Positions 1 to 7,644 are shown, numbered from the stretch's first letter. The stretch: 35,113 nt of DNA from Acetobacter sp. CAG:977 (GCA_000434295.1 HF994926.1:35777-70889), one strand, 5' to 3'. Notes: a model not told the origin generated them from the sequence alone. A program made the numbers and translations.

Positions 1-2
1 GG

Positions 3-785
3 ATGCCGGGCGGTATGCCGCGTCCGATGATGCCGCCGCACGGGATGAAAGTTCCGCCGCACGGGATGAAATTTCCGCCGGGGAAACGGCCGTTGCCGAT
101 GCCTCCGGGGATGAAAGCGCCTCCCGGTTATGTTCCGCAGCCTCAACCTCCTGCGCAGGGATATCAGCCGCCTCAGCCGGCTCAGGCGCAACCGCCTTAT
201 TCTCCGACATCGACGCACGGGAACGTTCCGACTTTGGCTGTCGGTGAGGAAGACGAAACCGAGATTATTGATGATCTGGGCTATGACGACGAACCCGAAC
301 AGGACGATTCGGAGCAAGAGGATTCTCTTCAGACGGAAGACATTTCCGAAACGGACGCCGACGTTCGTTTTGAACCGAGTCCGTATGATGACAATATGGC
401 GGCGGATATGGGGCTTCCCGCATCTTTTATCAAGACGAAGGTTTTGATACCGCTGTTTATTTTGTTTACGTTGGCGGGCTTGGCTGCAGGGATGTTTATG
501 GGGAATCCGCGCGAAGTCATGTCCGAGGAATTGCCGGGAGTCGTGAGCAATCCGGAAATACCGAAAGGTCGACCGCGGTGCGGCATTTCTCAAAAGGGGC
601 AGGGATGCGTTATTTACGTTATGAACGTCCAGCGCCGAGAGATGGAAGCCAAAGACTTTTTCGGGATAGCATCGGATATGCTCGGGATACCGAAATTCCA
701 GATTGAAACGGCGAACATCAGGTACGCGACGACGCGGATCCCGCCGGGGTACATTGCCTTGTTGAACGTGCCGCCGATCCAATAG
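3..785 (+). CDS. Proline/methionine-rich single-span membrane protein, 5' end probably cut by window edge
   Basis: I do not recognise the family. The first 80 or so residues are low complexity, rich in Pro, Met, Gly and Gln, and include a repeated PPHGMK unit. Residues about 80-125 are strongly acidic. One hydrophobic span follows at about 147-167 (LIPLFILFTLAGLAAGMFMG). The remaining 90 or so residues form a compact domain with two Cys (CGISQKGQGC) that ends in GYIALLNVPPIQ. The layout suggests a long disordered cytoplasmic arm, one membrane pass and a small exported domain. Such a layout occurs in some secretion or conjugation inner-membrane proteins, but that is only inference. The visible ATG lies inside the Pro-rich stretch and no stop precedes it in the window, so the true start is probably upstream. 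A strong terminator follows. Confidence 0.6.
   Translation: MPGGMPRPMMPPHGMKVPPHGMKFPPGKRPLPMPPGMKAPPGYVPQPQPPAQGYQPPQPAQAQPPYSPTSTHGNVPTLAVGEEDETEIIDDLGYDDEPEQDDSEQEDSLQTEDISETDADVRFEPSPYDDNMAADMGLPASFIKTKVLIPLFILFTLAGLAAGMFMGNPREVMSEELPGVVSNPEIPKGRPRCGISQKGQGCVIYVMNVQRREMEAKDFFGIASDMLGIPKFQIETANIRYATTRIPPGYIALLNVPPIQ
33..74 (+). repeat. Two 21-nt tandem units encoding PPHGMK-V/F
   Basis: The 18 bases ccgccgcacgggatgaaa occur twice, 21 nt apart. They encode consecutive PPHGMKV and PPHGMKF heptads in the proline-rich arm. More degenerate copies (PPGMKAPPG) follow. This looks like in-frame repeat expansion in a disordered region. Confidence 0.75.
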
Positions 786-831
786 ACGGTAAGGGTTGTT
801 CCAGCAAATTTTCACGCAAAAACGCACTTAA

Positions 832-868
832 ATGGAGCAGGAAAGCATGCTTTTTCGCTCCATTTTTT
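832..868 (+). terminator. Intrinsic terminator after the proline-rich gene
   Basis: The arms ATGGAGC and GCTCCAT enclose an inner palindrome, AAAGCATGCTTT, and a run of T residues follows the second arm. The position, about 45 nt past the stop codon, fits transcription ending before iscX. Confidence 0.8.
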
Positions 869-949
869 ATTTAAAAAACAACAAGTTGTCTGATTTTTCC
901 TTGTATTGCGATTTTTTCAAAAAAATTGACAAAATTTTTGGAAAAATGT

Positions 950-979
950 TTGCAAAGGGTAAAAAAAGTAGTGTACTAT
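950..979 (+). promoter_or_regulatory. Candidate sigma-70 promoter for iscX
   Basis: TTGCAA and TACTAT lie 18 bp apart, about 55 nt upstream of the iscX start. A TTGACA also lies at 926-931 but has no good -10 box at 17 bp. Assignment is by eye only. Confidence 0.4.
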
Positions 980-1033
980 GTATTTAATAAAGATTTGGAA
1001 CATCCGGATCTTATCAGCATTAGGAGAACACAT

Positions 1034-1270
1034 ATGTCGTTATCATGGGAAAAATATTGGGAAATAGCCGAGGCTTTGAACAAAGCCCATCCGACGCAGG
1101 ATTTGATTCATTTAAACGATGAGAACTTGTTAAAGATGATTGTTGCGTTGCCCGATTTTGATGACGAGCCCGTTCCTCCGAGTCCGAAAGATCTGGAAGC
1201 GGTATTAACGTGCTGGACAGAGCTTGATAACCCCGAGGCACCGGAAAAGATTCCGGCGTCGGCGCTGTAA
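1034..1270 (+). CDS. iscX: IscX-family iron-sulfur assembly modulator
   Basis: IscX is a small acidic protein that binds the cysteine desulfurase IscS and iron, and tunes [Fe-S] cluster assembly in the cytoplasm. The 78-residue product has the family layout. A W-x(3)-IAEAL segment sits near the N terminus, PDFDDEPVPPS in the middle, and an LEAVLTCW helix near the end; these are close to the W..IGEAL, LEDFDDDP and LEAILLVW segments I recall from E. coli IscX. The chosen ATG has an AGGAG ribosome site 7 nt upstream. A longer in-frame TTG start at 926 would add residues unlike the family. No other isc or suf gene is near. The next gene, on the same strand, starts 44 nt downstream and may be co-transcribed. 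Confidence 0.85.
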   Translation: MSLSWEKYWEIAEALNKAHPTQDLIHLNDENLLKMIVALPDFDDEPVPPSPKDLEAVLTCWTELDNPEAPEKIPASAL

Positions 1271-1314
1271 GCTGAAGTTAATAACGTACTACACTTGAAG
1301 GAAAGGCATCTGTC

Positions 1315-3015
1315 ATGGCAGAAACGAAATCGACATGGGAATCCGTCGGCGGCAATAACGGCGACAGAATCGGCGGGAACGCGAACAAGTTTTCATATAC
1401 CGACAAGGACGGGAAAACGCATACTTTGCAAGTTGATTGCGGAACCATGTTTTCCGACAAAGCGTTGACGGGGTATGACAATTTTATGCCCGATTTGTTT
1501 GAATCGGACGGATTTTTGCTGACGCACTGCCACATGGATCACATTGGCGGGATTTCGCATATGTTGAATTTGCGTCGCGACGAATTGAAAGCCAATCGCG
1601 AAGCAGGAAAAGATTTTGTTATTCATTGCGCACCCTATACGCAGAAGCTGTTGGAAGATAATTTGGCGTTGCAGAAAATGCCGCGCGAAGAATGGCCTAA
1701 GTTTGTCAAGGTTGAAGACGGCAAACCGTTTGAAGTTGCCGGTTTTAAAGTGGAACCGTTTGCGGTTTCGCACTCTGCCCCCGACGCGATGGGCTATGTT
1801 ATCGAAAGCCCCGACGGCGTTCGCATGATGACGATGGGCGACTTTAAGACGGCGCACGTTCCTCTGGGCAAAGGTTGGGATAATGATCGAATCGCCGAAG
1901 TCGCTAAAAAAGGCGTTGATTTGATGTTCTTGGATTCGACGTCCGCAACGCAGGAAGGCGTTTGCCCGCCCGAAAAAGACGTTGAAAAAGGCATTAAAGA
2001 CATTGTTGCCCAGTCGGAAGGCGGAATGATCGTTTCTGCGGTTATTGCCAGCTCGGCGCACCGTTTGCACACGGTGGCGATGGCTTTGGCGGAACATGCC
2101 AAGGAAACGGGCAAAAAACCCCGTACGATTATTTTGGACGGCGGTTCGTTGAAGCGCAGCTATATTGCTTTGCACCGTTGCGGCTATGACATTGAAAAAC
2201 AGGTAAAAGAAGCAACGGGACAGGATATTAAAATCTATGATGCCCGCGCTCCCGAAGTTCAAAAGGTTCCCAAATCCGAACGCTTCTACGTATGCACGGG
2301 AACGCAAGGGGAAGAATTGGCTTCTTTCTATCGCGCGTCTCAGGGCATGAACCGCAACATCCCGATGAAAGGGACGAATTGCCCGATATATGTTTATAAC
2401 TTGCAATCCTGCATTCCGGGCAACGAAGAAACGTATGCTGCTATGGAACAAGGGTTCAAGGATCTGGGATGCACGACGTACTTCCCCGACCGTTATAAAG
2501 AAAACAAGTTTTTGACGCACGTTTCCGGACACGCAAAAGCAGGCGATATTCGTCTGGCATGCGATTTGGTCGCAAAGAATTCGCCCCGCCCGACGACGGT
2601 TGTTCCCGTTCACGGCGATCCCGCTCAGCGTAAGGCTGTAATGAAGATTGCTCAGGATGCCGGATTAAAAGCGGCGATCGTTCCGAACTTTGCGGCGGTC
2701 GAAGTTTCCAAAGACGGTAAAGTTTCCTACGTTCAGCCGACGTCTAAACAGGAAGTCTGGATCGGCATCAATGATAAAAACGATAACTTCATTGAACCTG
2801 ATTTTCAGTATGACCGCGTGACGCGCGATGTAGAAACGGACAAATTGCGGGTTGTCGAAACGATTCCTTATACAAAGGCACCTGTTGAAGACGAACGCCG
2901 CGGTAAAGGAAAAGGCGGTAAGCATAACGGTCCGCAGAAAAAGCACAACGGCAAAAACAAAGGCGGGCGCTTTAATGCAGCCTTTGTTAAGAAGGGCGGT
3001 CGCGGCGGCAGATAA
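1315..3015 (+). CDS. rnj: RNase J-like metallo-beta-lactamase/beta-CASP nuclease
   Basis: This is probably an RNA-processing nuclease with combined endo- and 5'-exonuclease activity, as in RNase J, acting in the cytoplasm on mRNA and rRNA. At 566 residues it matches the family length. The metal site is visible as HCHMDH (71-76). Further motifs are HSAPDAMGYVI with GDFK (RNase J has HSIPDS and TGDFK), LFLDSTSA (beta-CASP motif A) and HVSGHAKAGD (402-411), followed by VVPVHGDP. The last 40 or so residues form a Gly/Lys/Arg/Asn-rich basic tail (GKGKGGKHNG, KKGGRGGR), likely to bind RNA. The chosen ATG has AAGGAAAGG upstream. The protein is diverged from textbook RNase J, with Cys in the metal motif where Gly is common, so a related MBL hydrolase is the main alternative. 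Confidence 0.8.
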   Translation: MAETKSTWESVGGNNGDRIGGNANKFSYTDKDGKTHTLQVDCGTMFSDKALTGYDNFMPDLFESDGFLLTHCHMDHIGGISHMLNLRRDELKANREAGKDFVIHCAPYTQKLLEDNLALQKMPREEWPKFVKVEDGKPFEVAGFKVEPFAVSHSAPDAMGYVIESPDGVRMMTMGDFKTAHVPLGKGWDNDRIAEVAKKGVDLMFLDSTSATQEGVCPPEKDVEKGIKDIVAQSEGGMIVSAVIASSAHRLHTVAMALAEHAKETGKKPRTIILDGGSLKRSYIALHRCGYDIEKQVKEATGQDIKIYDARAPEVQKVPKSERFYVCTGTQGEELASFYRASQGMNRNIPMKGTNCPIYVYNLQSCIPGNEETYAAMEQGFKDLGCTTYFPDRYKENKFLTHVSGHAKAGDIRLACDLVAKNSPRPTTVVPVHGDPAQRKAVMKIAQDAGLKAAIVPNFAAVEVSKDGKVSYVQPTSKQEVWIGINDKNDNFIEPDFQYDRVTRDVETDKLRVVETIPYTKAPVEDERRGKGKGGKHNGPQKKHNGKNKGGRFNAAFVKKGGRGGR

Positions 3016-3035
3016 AAAATTGCCGGAAATCTGAT

Positions 3036-3075
3036 AAAGGGGGCGCTTTGATGCATTTCAAAGCGCCCCTTTCGT
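3036..3075 (+). terminator. Hairpin terminator after the RNase J-like gene
   Basis: AAAGGGGGCGCTTTGA pairs with TCAAAGCGCCCCTTT, with one bulged G and a short ATGCATT loop. The T tract after it is poor (TTCGTTTG). It is probably a terminator, though a weaker one than its stem suggests. Confidence 0.6.
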
Positions 3076-3088
3076 TTGTATAAAGCGT

Positions 3089-3119
3089 AAAAAAAAAGCC
3101 TCGAAACTTTCGAGGCTTG
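3089..3119 (-). terminator. Intrinsic terminator of the downstream minus-strand gene
   Basis: On the minus strand AAGCCTCGAAAG pairs with CTTTCGAGGCTT and is followed by a run of about nine T. It lies directly downstream of the HExRH gene and separates it from the convergent RNase J-like gene. Confidence 0.85.
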
Positions 3120-3145
3120 TCTGTTTAAAAGTAATATGACAGACG

Positions 3146-4168
3146 TTATCTGCCGTTGTTTTTTAGCTTTTGCATCCACAAAGGAGACTGTTTTGATGCT
3201 TTTGCCGCCAAAGTTTTCCCCGCGGTATAGCTGCCGTCACTTTCTTTGACGAATATCGCGTCGGAGCCGACGTTGGCGGAACGGAAAGTTCTGTTTGCCC
3301 AATTTATTAAAATGGTATCCAGTTCGTTTTTCTGTTTGGGATTCATGTGTAGTTTTTCAGGGCTTTCAAGAATGCTCGGTTCGTCCAAATAAACTTCTTT
3401 TTCGAATTTGCATAACGTTTTTGCGATTTGCTCCGCCGAAACGTCTTTGCTTAAGAATGAACGTTCTTCTCCGTATTGATTTTCAGAACAACATTTCAAA
3501 GCGGACAGATAATCACCGGCATAGCTTGACACGACGGGCGTTTCATACCACGCAAGAAAAGCTTCGTTCAGACCTTTGCTTATTCTTTTTGAAGATTTGA
3601 TTCCGTTTTCAAAGGCGTCGGCGACTTTTCCGTAATGGCTTTTTTTCAAAGAATCCCAAATTTCGGGACGAGACTTCCTCAAATCAAAAGCAAACATTGT
3701 TTCGGTGGCGACGGCATCTGCTTCGATGGCAAAGCCCATCATGAAGAAGGGTTTAACCTGCAAATCGATGTCAAACGCCAACGGCTGCAAGCCTTGCCAG
3801 ACATGTCTTGCTTCGTGCACCATCGTTGATGCCAACACATTATTGTCCTGAGCCGCGTTCAGTATGATAGCCCCTTTGTCGGGTTGATAAAATCCGCAAC
3901 AATTTTTTACGGAATCATCCAAACGGATGCTGATATTGTTTTTTTTTGCGGTATTCAGCAACGCGGCGCCGATACTGCTTTCCGATACGATACGTTCCAG
4001 CTGCTTTAAGCGTTTATATGAGGTATCGGGCTGTCGGGTTTGAAAAGCACTGTCGAGGGTGCTTTCTTTTTTTTGTGACGGACGATCGGAGTTTCCGGGG
4101 AATTCTTTTCCCGTGATTAAGCTGTGTACCTGTCCGACGGCCAAAAACTGTTCGTACAAGCTTTGCAT
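3146..4168 (-). CDS. Putative HExRH metallopeptidase (DUF6782-like), paralogue 1
   Basis: The 340-residue product has a zinc-protease-like HEARH motif (118-122) preceded by a hydrophobic stretch (ASTMV), and an EADA motif at 149-152, 31 residues on, whose Glu could be the third ligand of a gluzincin-type site. A later NEAFLAWYE segment is shared with the paralogue at 10505-11584. There is no signal peptide or membrane span, so it is cytoplasmic or delivered by a specialised secretion route. The N-terminal 60 or so residues are polar and probably disordered. The DUF6782-type assignment is recalled from the motif layout. The substrate is unknown. An AAAGGA lies upstream of the chosen ATG. The gene has its own promoter and terminator and is therefore monocistronic. 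Arg within the HExxH core is unusual but conserved in both copies. Confidence 0.65.
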   Translation of the reverse strand: MQSLYEQFLAVGQVHSLITGKEFPGNSDRPSQKKESTLDSAFQTRQPDTSYKRLKQLERIVSESSIGAALLNTAKKNNISIRLDDSVKNCCGFYQPDKGAIILNAAQDNNVLASTMVHEARHVWQGLQPLAFDIDLQVKPFFMMGFAIEADAVATETMFAFDLRKSRPEIWDSLKKSHYGKVADAFENGIKSSKRISKGLNEAFLAWYETPVVSSYAGDYLSALKCCSENQYGEERSFLSKDVSAEQIAKTLCKFEKEVYLDEPSILESPEKLHMNPKQKNELDTILINWANRTFRSANVGSDAIFVKESDGSYTAGKTLAAKASKQSPLWMQKLKNNGR

Positions 4169-4221
4169 GATTAAGGCATCCTTTCACTTTAGGCGTATCG
4201 GAACGATAAATACTATTAAAT

Positions 4222-4250
4222 ATGATAGCCAAAAAAACATTTTTTGTCAA
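4222..4250 (-). promoter_or_regulatory. Strong sigma-70 promoter for HExRH gene 1
   Basis: On the minus strand a perfect TTGACA is followed after exactly 17 bp by TATCAT, about 55 nt upstream of the start codon. The spacer is T-rich. Confidence 0.7.
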
Positions 4251-4265
4251 AAGCAACAAAGCAAT

Positions 4266-4290
4266 AAAAAACCCGTCGGCAGGACGGGTT
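4266..4290 (-). terminator. Intrinsic terminator of the atp operon
   Basis: Read on the minus strand, AACCCGTC pairs with GACGGGTT around a CTGCC loop, and a T run follows. It lies about 20 nt after the atpF stop. Confidence 0.85.
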
Positions 4291-4310
4291 AGAAATCAAA
4301 AAAAACGCAA

Positions 4311-4868
4311 TCAGGACGGATTTTGCTTTGACAACAAATCGGGCAGGGCGTCAATCTGATCCAGAATAAATTTTTTGCCCTGTTCACCGTCAAGCTCGTT
4401 TATCAGGATTTTTTCCGTTGTCTTTAACGCGATGTCGATTGCCAAATTGCGGACTTCTTCCATTGCTTGATTTTTAGCGTTTTCCAAGCGTGCCATGGCG
4501 AGGTTTTCGCGCTTTTCCAGTTCTTTTTCGAAAGCGTTGCAGGCTTCTGAACGCATTTTTTCAGCGTTATCTTTTGTTTTTTGCAAGAGAGCGTCTGCTT
4601 CTTTTTGAGCTTCCTGCTGTTTTTGTTGGTATTCCAACAACAAGGCATGAGCTTCTTCGCGCAATTTTTTGGCTTCTTCCAGCTTTGCGGCGATGGCGTC
4701 GGATCGTGCCTGCAGGGCGTCTCCCAAAAATTTTCCGAGCGGTTTTGCCAAAAAGGCAATCGTCAGGCAAAAAGCCAATCCGACCCAGAATGTCGGATCC
4801 TGCCATATCGATTCATGCGCTGCGGCATGAACGGCTTGTTCTGCGGCCATAGCGGCTGAAACGATCAT
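4311..4868 (-). CDS. atpF: ATP synthase F0 subunit b
   Basis: Subunit b is one half of the peripheral stalk that holds F1 against the F0 rotor. The 185-residue product has one N-terminal membrane span (FWVGLAFCLTIAFLA, about 27-41), then a long charged, Ala/Glu/Lys/Gln-rich helix to about residue 150 that would form the b-b' coiled coil, and a short tail that contacts delta. Its ATG overlaps the stop of the upstream b' gene by 4 nt (ATGA), which implies translational coupling. It is the last gene of the F0 operon. F1 genes are not in the window, consistent with the split F0/F1 loci usual in alphaproteobacteria. The b and b' assignment rests on gene order and sequence character, so the two could be exchanged. 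Confidence 0.9.
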   Translation of the reverse strand: MIVSAAMAAEQAVHAAAHESIWQDPTFWVGLAFCLTIAFLAKPLGKFLGDALQARSDAIAAKLEEAKKLREEAHALLLEYQQKQQEAQKEADALLQKTKDNAEKMRSEACNAFEKELEKRENLAMARLENAKNQAMEEVRNLAIDIALKTTEKILINELDGEQGKKFILDQIDALPDLLSKQNPS

Positions 4869-5362
4869 AATCTGCCTTCCTTAGTAACGTCATTGACCAT
4901 ATTTTTGGCGGTGTTTTCGTCCGTGTGCAGTCCCGAAAGTTTAAAGACTGCTTGCGGAACGAGACCTTCAGCGATGTCTTTGACGCTGGCCAAAGCGATG
5001 TCTTTTGTTTTTTTCAATTCGTCTTCGCCGTTTTTGATGCGTTCGTCCAAACGGGCCGAGAATTCGCTTTCGCGGCGTTTGGAGTATTCGGCGATTTCCA
5101 GTTGGACGTTATCCAGCAAAGATTTTGCGCGTTCGTTAGCCGAAGCCATGGCGTTTTTATATTCTTTCAGAACGTTTTCGGCTTCGGCTTTGAACGATTC
5201 GGCTTTTTTCATGTCGTCGTCCAATCTGCGCTGGCGTTCGTCAAGCACGGCATTCATGCGGGGCAAGACGAACTTCCACATCATCCAGAACGTGGCACAA
5301 AACGTAATCAGCATCCACAAAGCCTGTGATGCGTACCAAGTCGGATCTAATTGCGGCAACAT
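4865..5362 (-). CDS. atpF2: ATP synthase F0 subunit b'
   Basis: This is the second, divergent b-type stalk subunit found in alphaproteobacteria and cyanobacteria, where b and b' form a heterodimer. The 165-residue product has an N-terminal LDPTWYASQ segment, a membrane span at about 13-33 (LWMLITFCATFWMMWKFVLP), and a continuous charged helix beginning at DERQRRLDDDMKKAE. The LP-RMNAVLDER transition from membrane to helix is typical of b'. The gene sits between atpE and atpF in the usual order and overlaps atpF by 4 nt. Nothing looks broken. Confidence 0.9.
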   Translation of the reverse strand: MLPQLDPTWYASQALWMLITFCATFWMMWKFVLPRMNAVLDERQRRLDDDMKKAESFKAEAENVLKEYKNAMASANERAKSLLDNVQLEIAEYSKRRESEFSARLDERIKNGEDELKKTKDIALASVKDIAEGLVPQAVFKLSGLHTDENTAKNMVNDVTKEGRL

Positions 5363-5384
5363 CGGACGACACGCCTTTAGGAAA

Positions 5385-5630
5385 TCAGAGGAACAACATA
5401 ATCAAAGCGATGACCAACGCGTACAAAGCGATAGCTTCGGTTGCGGCAAAGCCGATCAGGCCGAATGCATTGACGTCGGGTTTTACCGTCGGGTTACGGC
5501 CGACCGTATCAATCATGGCGATCCAGATTTTGGACACGCCTTTTGCGGCGGCCATCATGGACAGAGCACAGAAAGAGGCCGCAATGAATTTAGCGGCATC
5601 GGCGATATATTTTGCGTATTCGGCTTCCAT
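5385..5630 (-). CDS. atpE: ATP synthase F0 subunit c, with atypical first helix
   Basis: Subunit c forms the proton-driven rotor ring. The 81-residue hairpin has helix 1 (about 14-40), a polar loop with GRNP (44-47), and helix 2 with the proton-carrying Glu65 in GFAATEAIAL. The chosen ATG gives the MEAEYAKYIADAAK start, close to the alphaproteobacterial MDAEAAK start, and has GGAAGGA upstream; a longer in-frame start would add ten residues. The Gly-rich helix-packing motif of helix 1 is replaced by SMMAAAKGVS (24-33), with a Lys at position 30 where family members have a small or aliphatic residue. The residues around Glu65 show no obvious sodium-site polar set, so proton use is the simplest reading. 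Confidence 0.92.
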   Translation of the reverse strand: MEAEYAKYIADAAKFIAASFCALSMMAAAKGVSKIWIAMIDTVGRNPTVKPDVNAFGLIGFAATEAIALYALVIALIMLFL

Positions 5631-5668
5631 ATTTTTATCCTTCCAAAAAAGCACAAACAAAACAAAAG

Positions 5669-6397
5669 CTAATGAGCATGCAGAGCGTCGCTCAAATAGA
5701 CGCAGGTCAGAATGGTATAGATATACGCTTGCAATATGGCGATGCCCAGCTCAAAGACCGTCAGCAGCGATATAAAGACAAGCGGTAACCATCCGCCCCA
5801 GAAACTCAGATCGTACACAAAGCCGGCGACGACTTTCAACATGATGTGTCCGACCATCATATTGACGGACAGACGAACCGTCAGGCTGAACGGCTTTGAA
5901 AGAAAAGAAATAATTTCGATAGGCACCAAAATCGGTGCAATGGCAATCGGCGTTCCGTGCGGGAAAAAGTTTTCAAACCATCCCAGACCGCGTTTTTTTA
6001 ACCCCGCGAAAACCGTAACCAGAATGGCAAAGACGGACAAGCTTCCGACGGCGGCGAAATGGCTGGTATAGGTAAAGCTGTAAGGCAAAAGCCCCAACAG
6101 GTTTCCCATAACGACGAACATAAACAACGTAAAGATAAAGGGGATATACTTTCGCCCTTCGGGACCGACCATTTCGCGAACCATGCCGGTCACCATTTCA
6201 TAGATGACTTCGGCGGCGGACTGGAGCTTTGAGGGGATCAGGGATCTTTTGCGCAGCGCATACAGGAAAAATGCGCTGCCGGCAATGACGCCCAAAGCCA
6301 TGAACAAAGACGAATTGGTGAACGACAAATCTACGCCGTCGATTTTAGGCAAATGAATGACGGGTTTTATTTCAAATTGTTCTATCGGTCCCGACAC
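5669..6397 (-). CDS. atpB: ATP synthase F0 subunit a
   Basis: Subunit a forms the two proton half-channels next to the c ring. The 242-residue product has five to six membrane spans. The essential arginine is visible as Arg175 in SLTVRLSVNMMVGH. The N-terminal IEQFEIKPVIHL segment and the C-terminal LQAYIYTILTCVYLSDALHAH helix match the family. The start is a GTG with AGGA about 10 nt upstream. RLSVNM in place of the more common RLFGNM or RLFANM is a modest variation. It lies between atpI and atpE in the standard order. Confidence 0.93.
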   Translation of the reverse strand: MSGPIEQFEIKPVIHLPKIDGVDLSFTNSSLFMALGVIAGSAFFLYALRKRSLIPSKLQSAAEVIYEMVTGMVREMVGPEGRKYIPFIFTLFMFVVMGNLLGLLPYSFTYTSHFAAVGSLSVFAILVTVFAGLKKRGLGWFENFFPHGTPIAIAPILVPIEIISFLSKPFSLTVRLSVNMMVGHIMLKVVAGFVYDLSFWGGWLPLVFISLLTVFELGIAILQAYIYTILTCVYLSDALHAH

Positions 6398-6403
6398 GTA
6401 TTT

Positions 6404-6772
6404 TCAATCCTGTTTTACTGTTGTTTCGCCTGTTTTTGAATTCAGGCGTTCTGATTGTTTTCGGTTATATCTTTGTACAAAGCGCACGGCATTCAGGATG
6501 CCTGCCGCGCAGCCGAAGCACAAAAATACGGCAATGAATGCAGGGCGCGTTCCCAACCACGCATCCAAACCGTATCCGATTCCCAATCCGCAAACGACGC
6601 CGGCGATCAGATCGGACACGATATTGAATGCCAGCCACATCATTGAAGCGACACCGAAGCCCTTTCCGGCAGAATGTTCGCCGTATGTCGGGTCGGTTGC
6701 CGTTTCATTCAAAGCCTTTAAACGCCGGTCAATATCGGCAAGGGCTTTTTCGGAATCACGGTTGTCTGGCAT
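6404..6772 (-). CDS. atpI: ATP synthase accessory protein AtpI
   Basis: AtpI assists c-ring assembly and may affect Mg2+ supply; it is the first gene of the alphaproteobacterial F0 operon. The 122-residue product has a charged cytoplasmic N terminus (DSEKALADIDRRLKALNE), two membrane spans (about 42-66 and 76-98) separated by GLDAWLGTRP, and a basic tail. The family hallmarks are SDLIAGVVCGLGIGYGLD and the second span with GCAAGILN. Its stop lies 6 nt before the atpB start. A good promoter lies directly upstream. Confidence 0.88.
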   Translation of the reverse strand: MPDNRDSEKALADIDRRLKALNETATDPTYGEHSAGKGFGVASMMWLAFNIVSDLIAGVVCGLGIGYGLDAWLGTRPAFIAVFLCFGCAAGILNAVRFVQRYNRKQSERLNSKTGETTVKQD

Positions 6773-6791
6773 CCTGTTGCCTTAAAGAAGT

Positions 6792-6820
6792 ACGATAAGA
6801 AACCAAAGGGACGGTGTCAA
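6792..6820 (-). promoter_or_regulatory. Sigma-70 promoter of the atpI-B-E-F'-F operon
   Basis: On the minus strand TTGACA is followed after 17 bp by TATCGT, about 20 nt before the atpI start. It sits in the short gap after the DsbA-like gene, which lies upstream on the same strand. Confidence 0.65.
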
Positions 6821-6834
6821 CTTTTTTTAAGGCT

Positions 6835-7644
6835 TCAAGGCGTTTCGGCGGGGACTTTCTGCGTTTTTTTGCCGCCTTCTTTTTCAAAGGAAGCAATCTT
6901 GTCGGCAAAGTCTTTCCATGACGGAGCGCCTTCGACTTTTTCGCTTTTGCCGTAGCCTTGGAAATACAGGGTCGGCGTTGCACCGATGCGGTATTTCATA
7001 ATGTAGATGTTGCGTTTGCGGGACAAAGTCTTCAACGCCATTTCGTTCGTGGCGCACGCCAGCATTTTCGCTTCGCTCATTCCCATGGATTGAGCCAGCT
7101 CGGACAGGCTTTCCTGCAAATTCGGGGACATCATCCACTGGTTTTGTTTTGCGAACAGCAAGTCCATGAATTTAAAGTAATCGTCGCCTTCAAAGCAATG
7201 AGCGACCAAAGACCCCGTCATGGCGCGGTTTTCCAGCGGAAAATCCGCCAAAATGACCTGAACCCTGCCGTTTTTAACATAGGTATCGATGATTTTGGGC
7301 AGCATATGCGTATGGAAATGCGCACAGTGTCCGCAAGTCAGCGACGTAAAAATGATGACTTTGATCGGGGCGTCGTCTGAACCGATTTTCTTTTCCGAAA
7401 AGTCAAACGTCGGTTCGTCGGGAGAATGCGTGTTTTGTTTTAAAACGCTTTTCGTTTCGACGGGAGCAGAGGCTTCTTCGGCTTTCGTTTCTACGGCGGC
7501 GGGTTCGCTTTTTGAAAAGAAGCTCTTGATTTTATCAAGAAAACCGCCTTCGGCAGCGGAAACAGGCGAAAACAAAGCAAAAGAAACGAACAGAACGCCG
7601 ATAAAAGCAAGGCGGCGGAAAACCATTTTTGACATATTGCGCAT
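6835..7644 (-). CDS. DsbA-like periplasmic thioredoxin-fold disulfide oxidoreductase
   Basis: This is an exported thiol oxidoreductase of the DsbA/thioredoxin_4 type, expected to form or shuffle disulfides in periplasmic proteins. The chosen ATG gives a 269-residue product with a clear Sec signal (MRNMSKMVFRRLAFIGVLFVSFALFSPVSA) and has GAGGG upstream; the longer frame would add 30 residues before the signal. After a linker of about 60 residues the thioredoxin fold starts with PIKVIIFTSLTCGHCAHFH, where the CGHC active site is Cys104/Cys107. The cis-proline segment is GATPTLYF. The tail is Lys-rich. In many alphaproteobacteria a gene of this type sits beside dciA, as here. Confidence 0.85.
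   Translation of the reverse strand: MRNMSKMVFRRLAFIGVLFVSFALFSPVSAAEGGFLDKIKSFFSKSEPAAVETKAEEASAPVETKSVLKQNTHSPDEPTFDFSEKKIGSDDAPIKVIIFTSLTCGHCAHFHTHMLPKIIDTYVKNGRVQVILADFPLENRAMTGSLVAHCFEGDDYFKFMDLLFAKQNQWMMSPNLQESLSELAQSMGMSEAKMLACATNEMALKTLSRKRNIYIMKYRIGATPTLYFQGYGKSEKVEGAPSWKDFADKIASFEKEGGKKTQKVPAETP

Noticed and set aside
926..1033. N-terminal extension of IscX from a TTG codon
   Set aside because: The extension covers the promoter-like sequence and has no family match; the ATG at 1034 has a well-spaced AGGAG.
1393..2613. 406-codon open frame antisense to the RNase J-like gene
   Set aside because: It is rich in Arg, Phe, Asn and Gln with no domain motif, and mirrors the strongly conserved nuclease frame; long antisense frames arise readily with this codon use.
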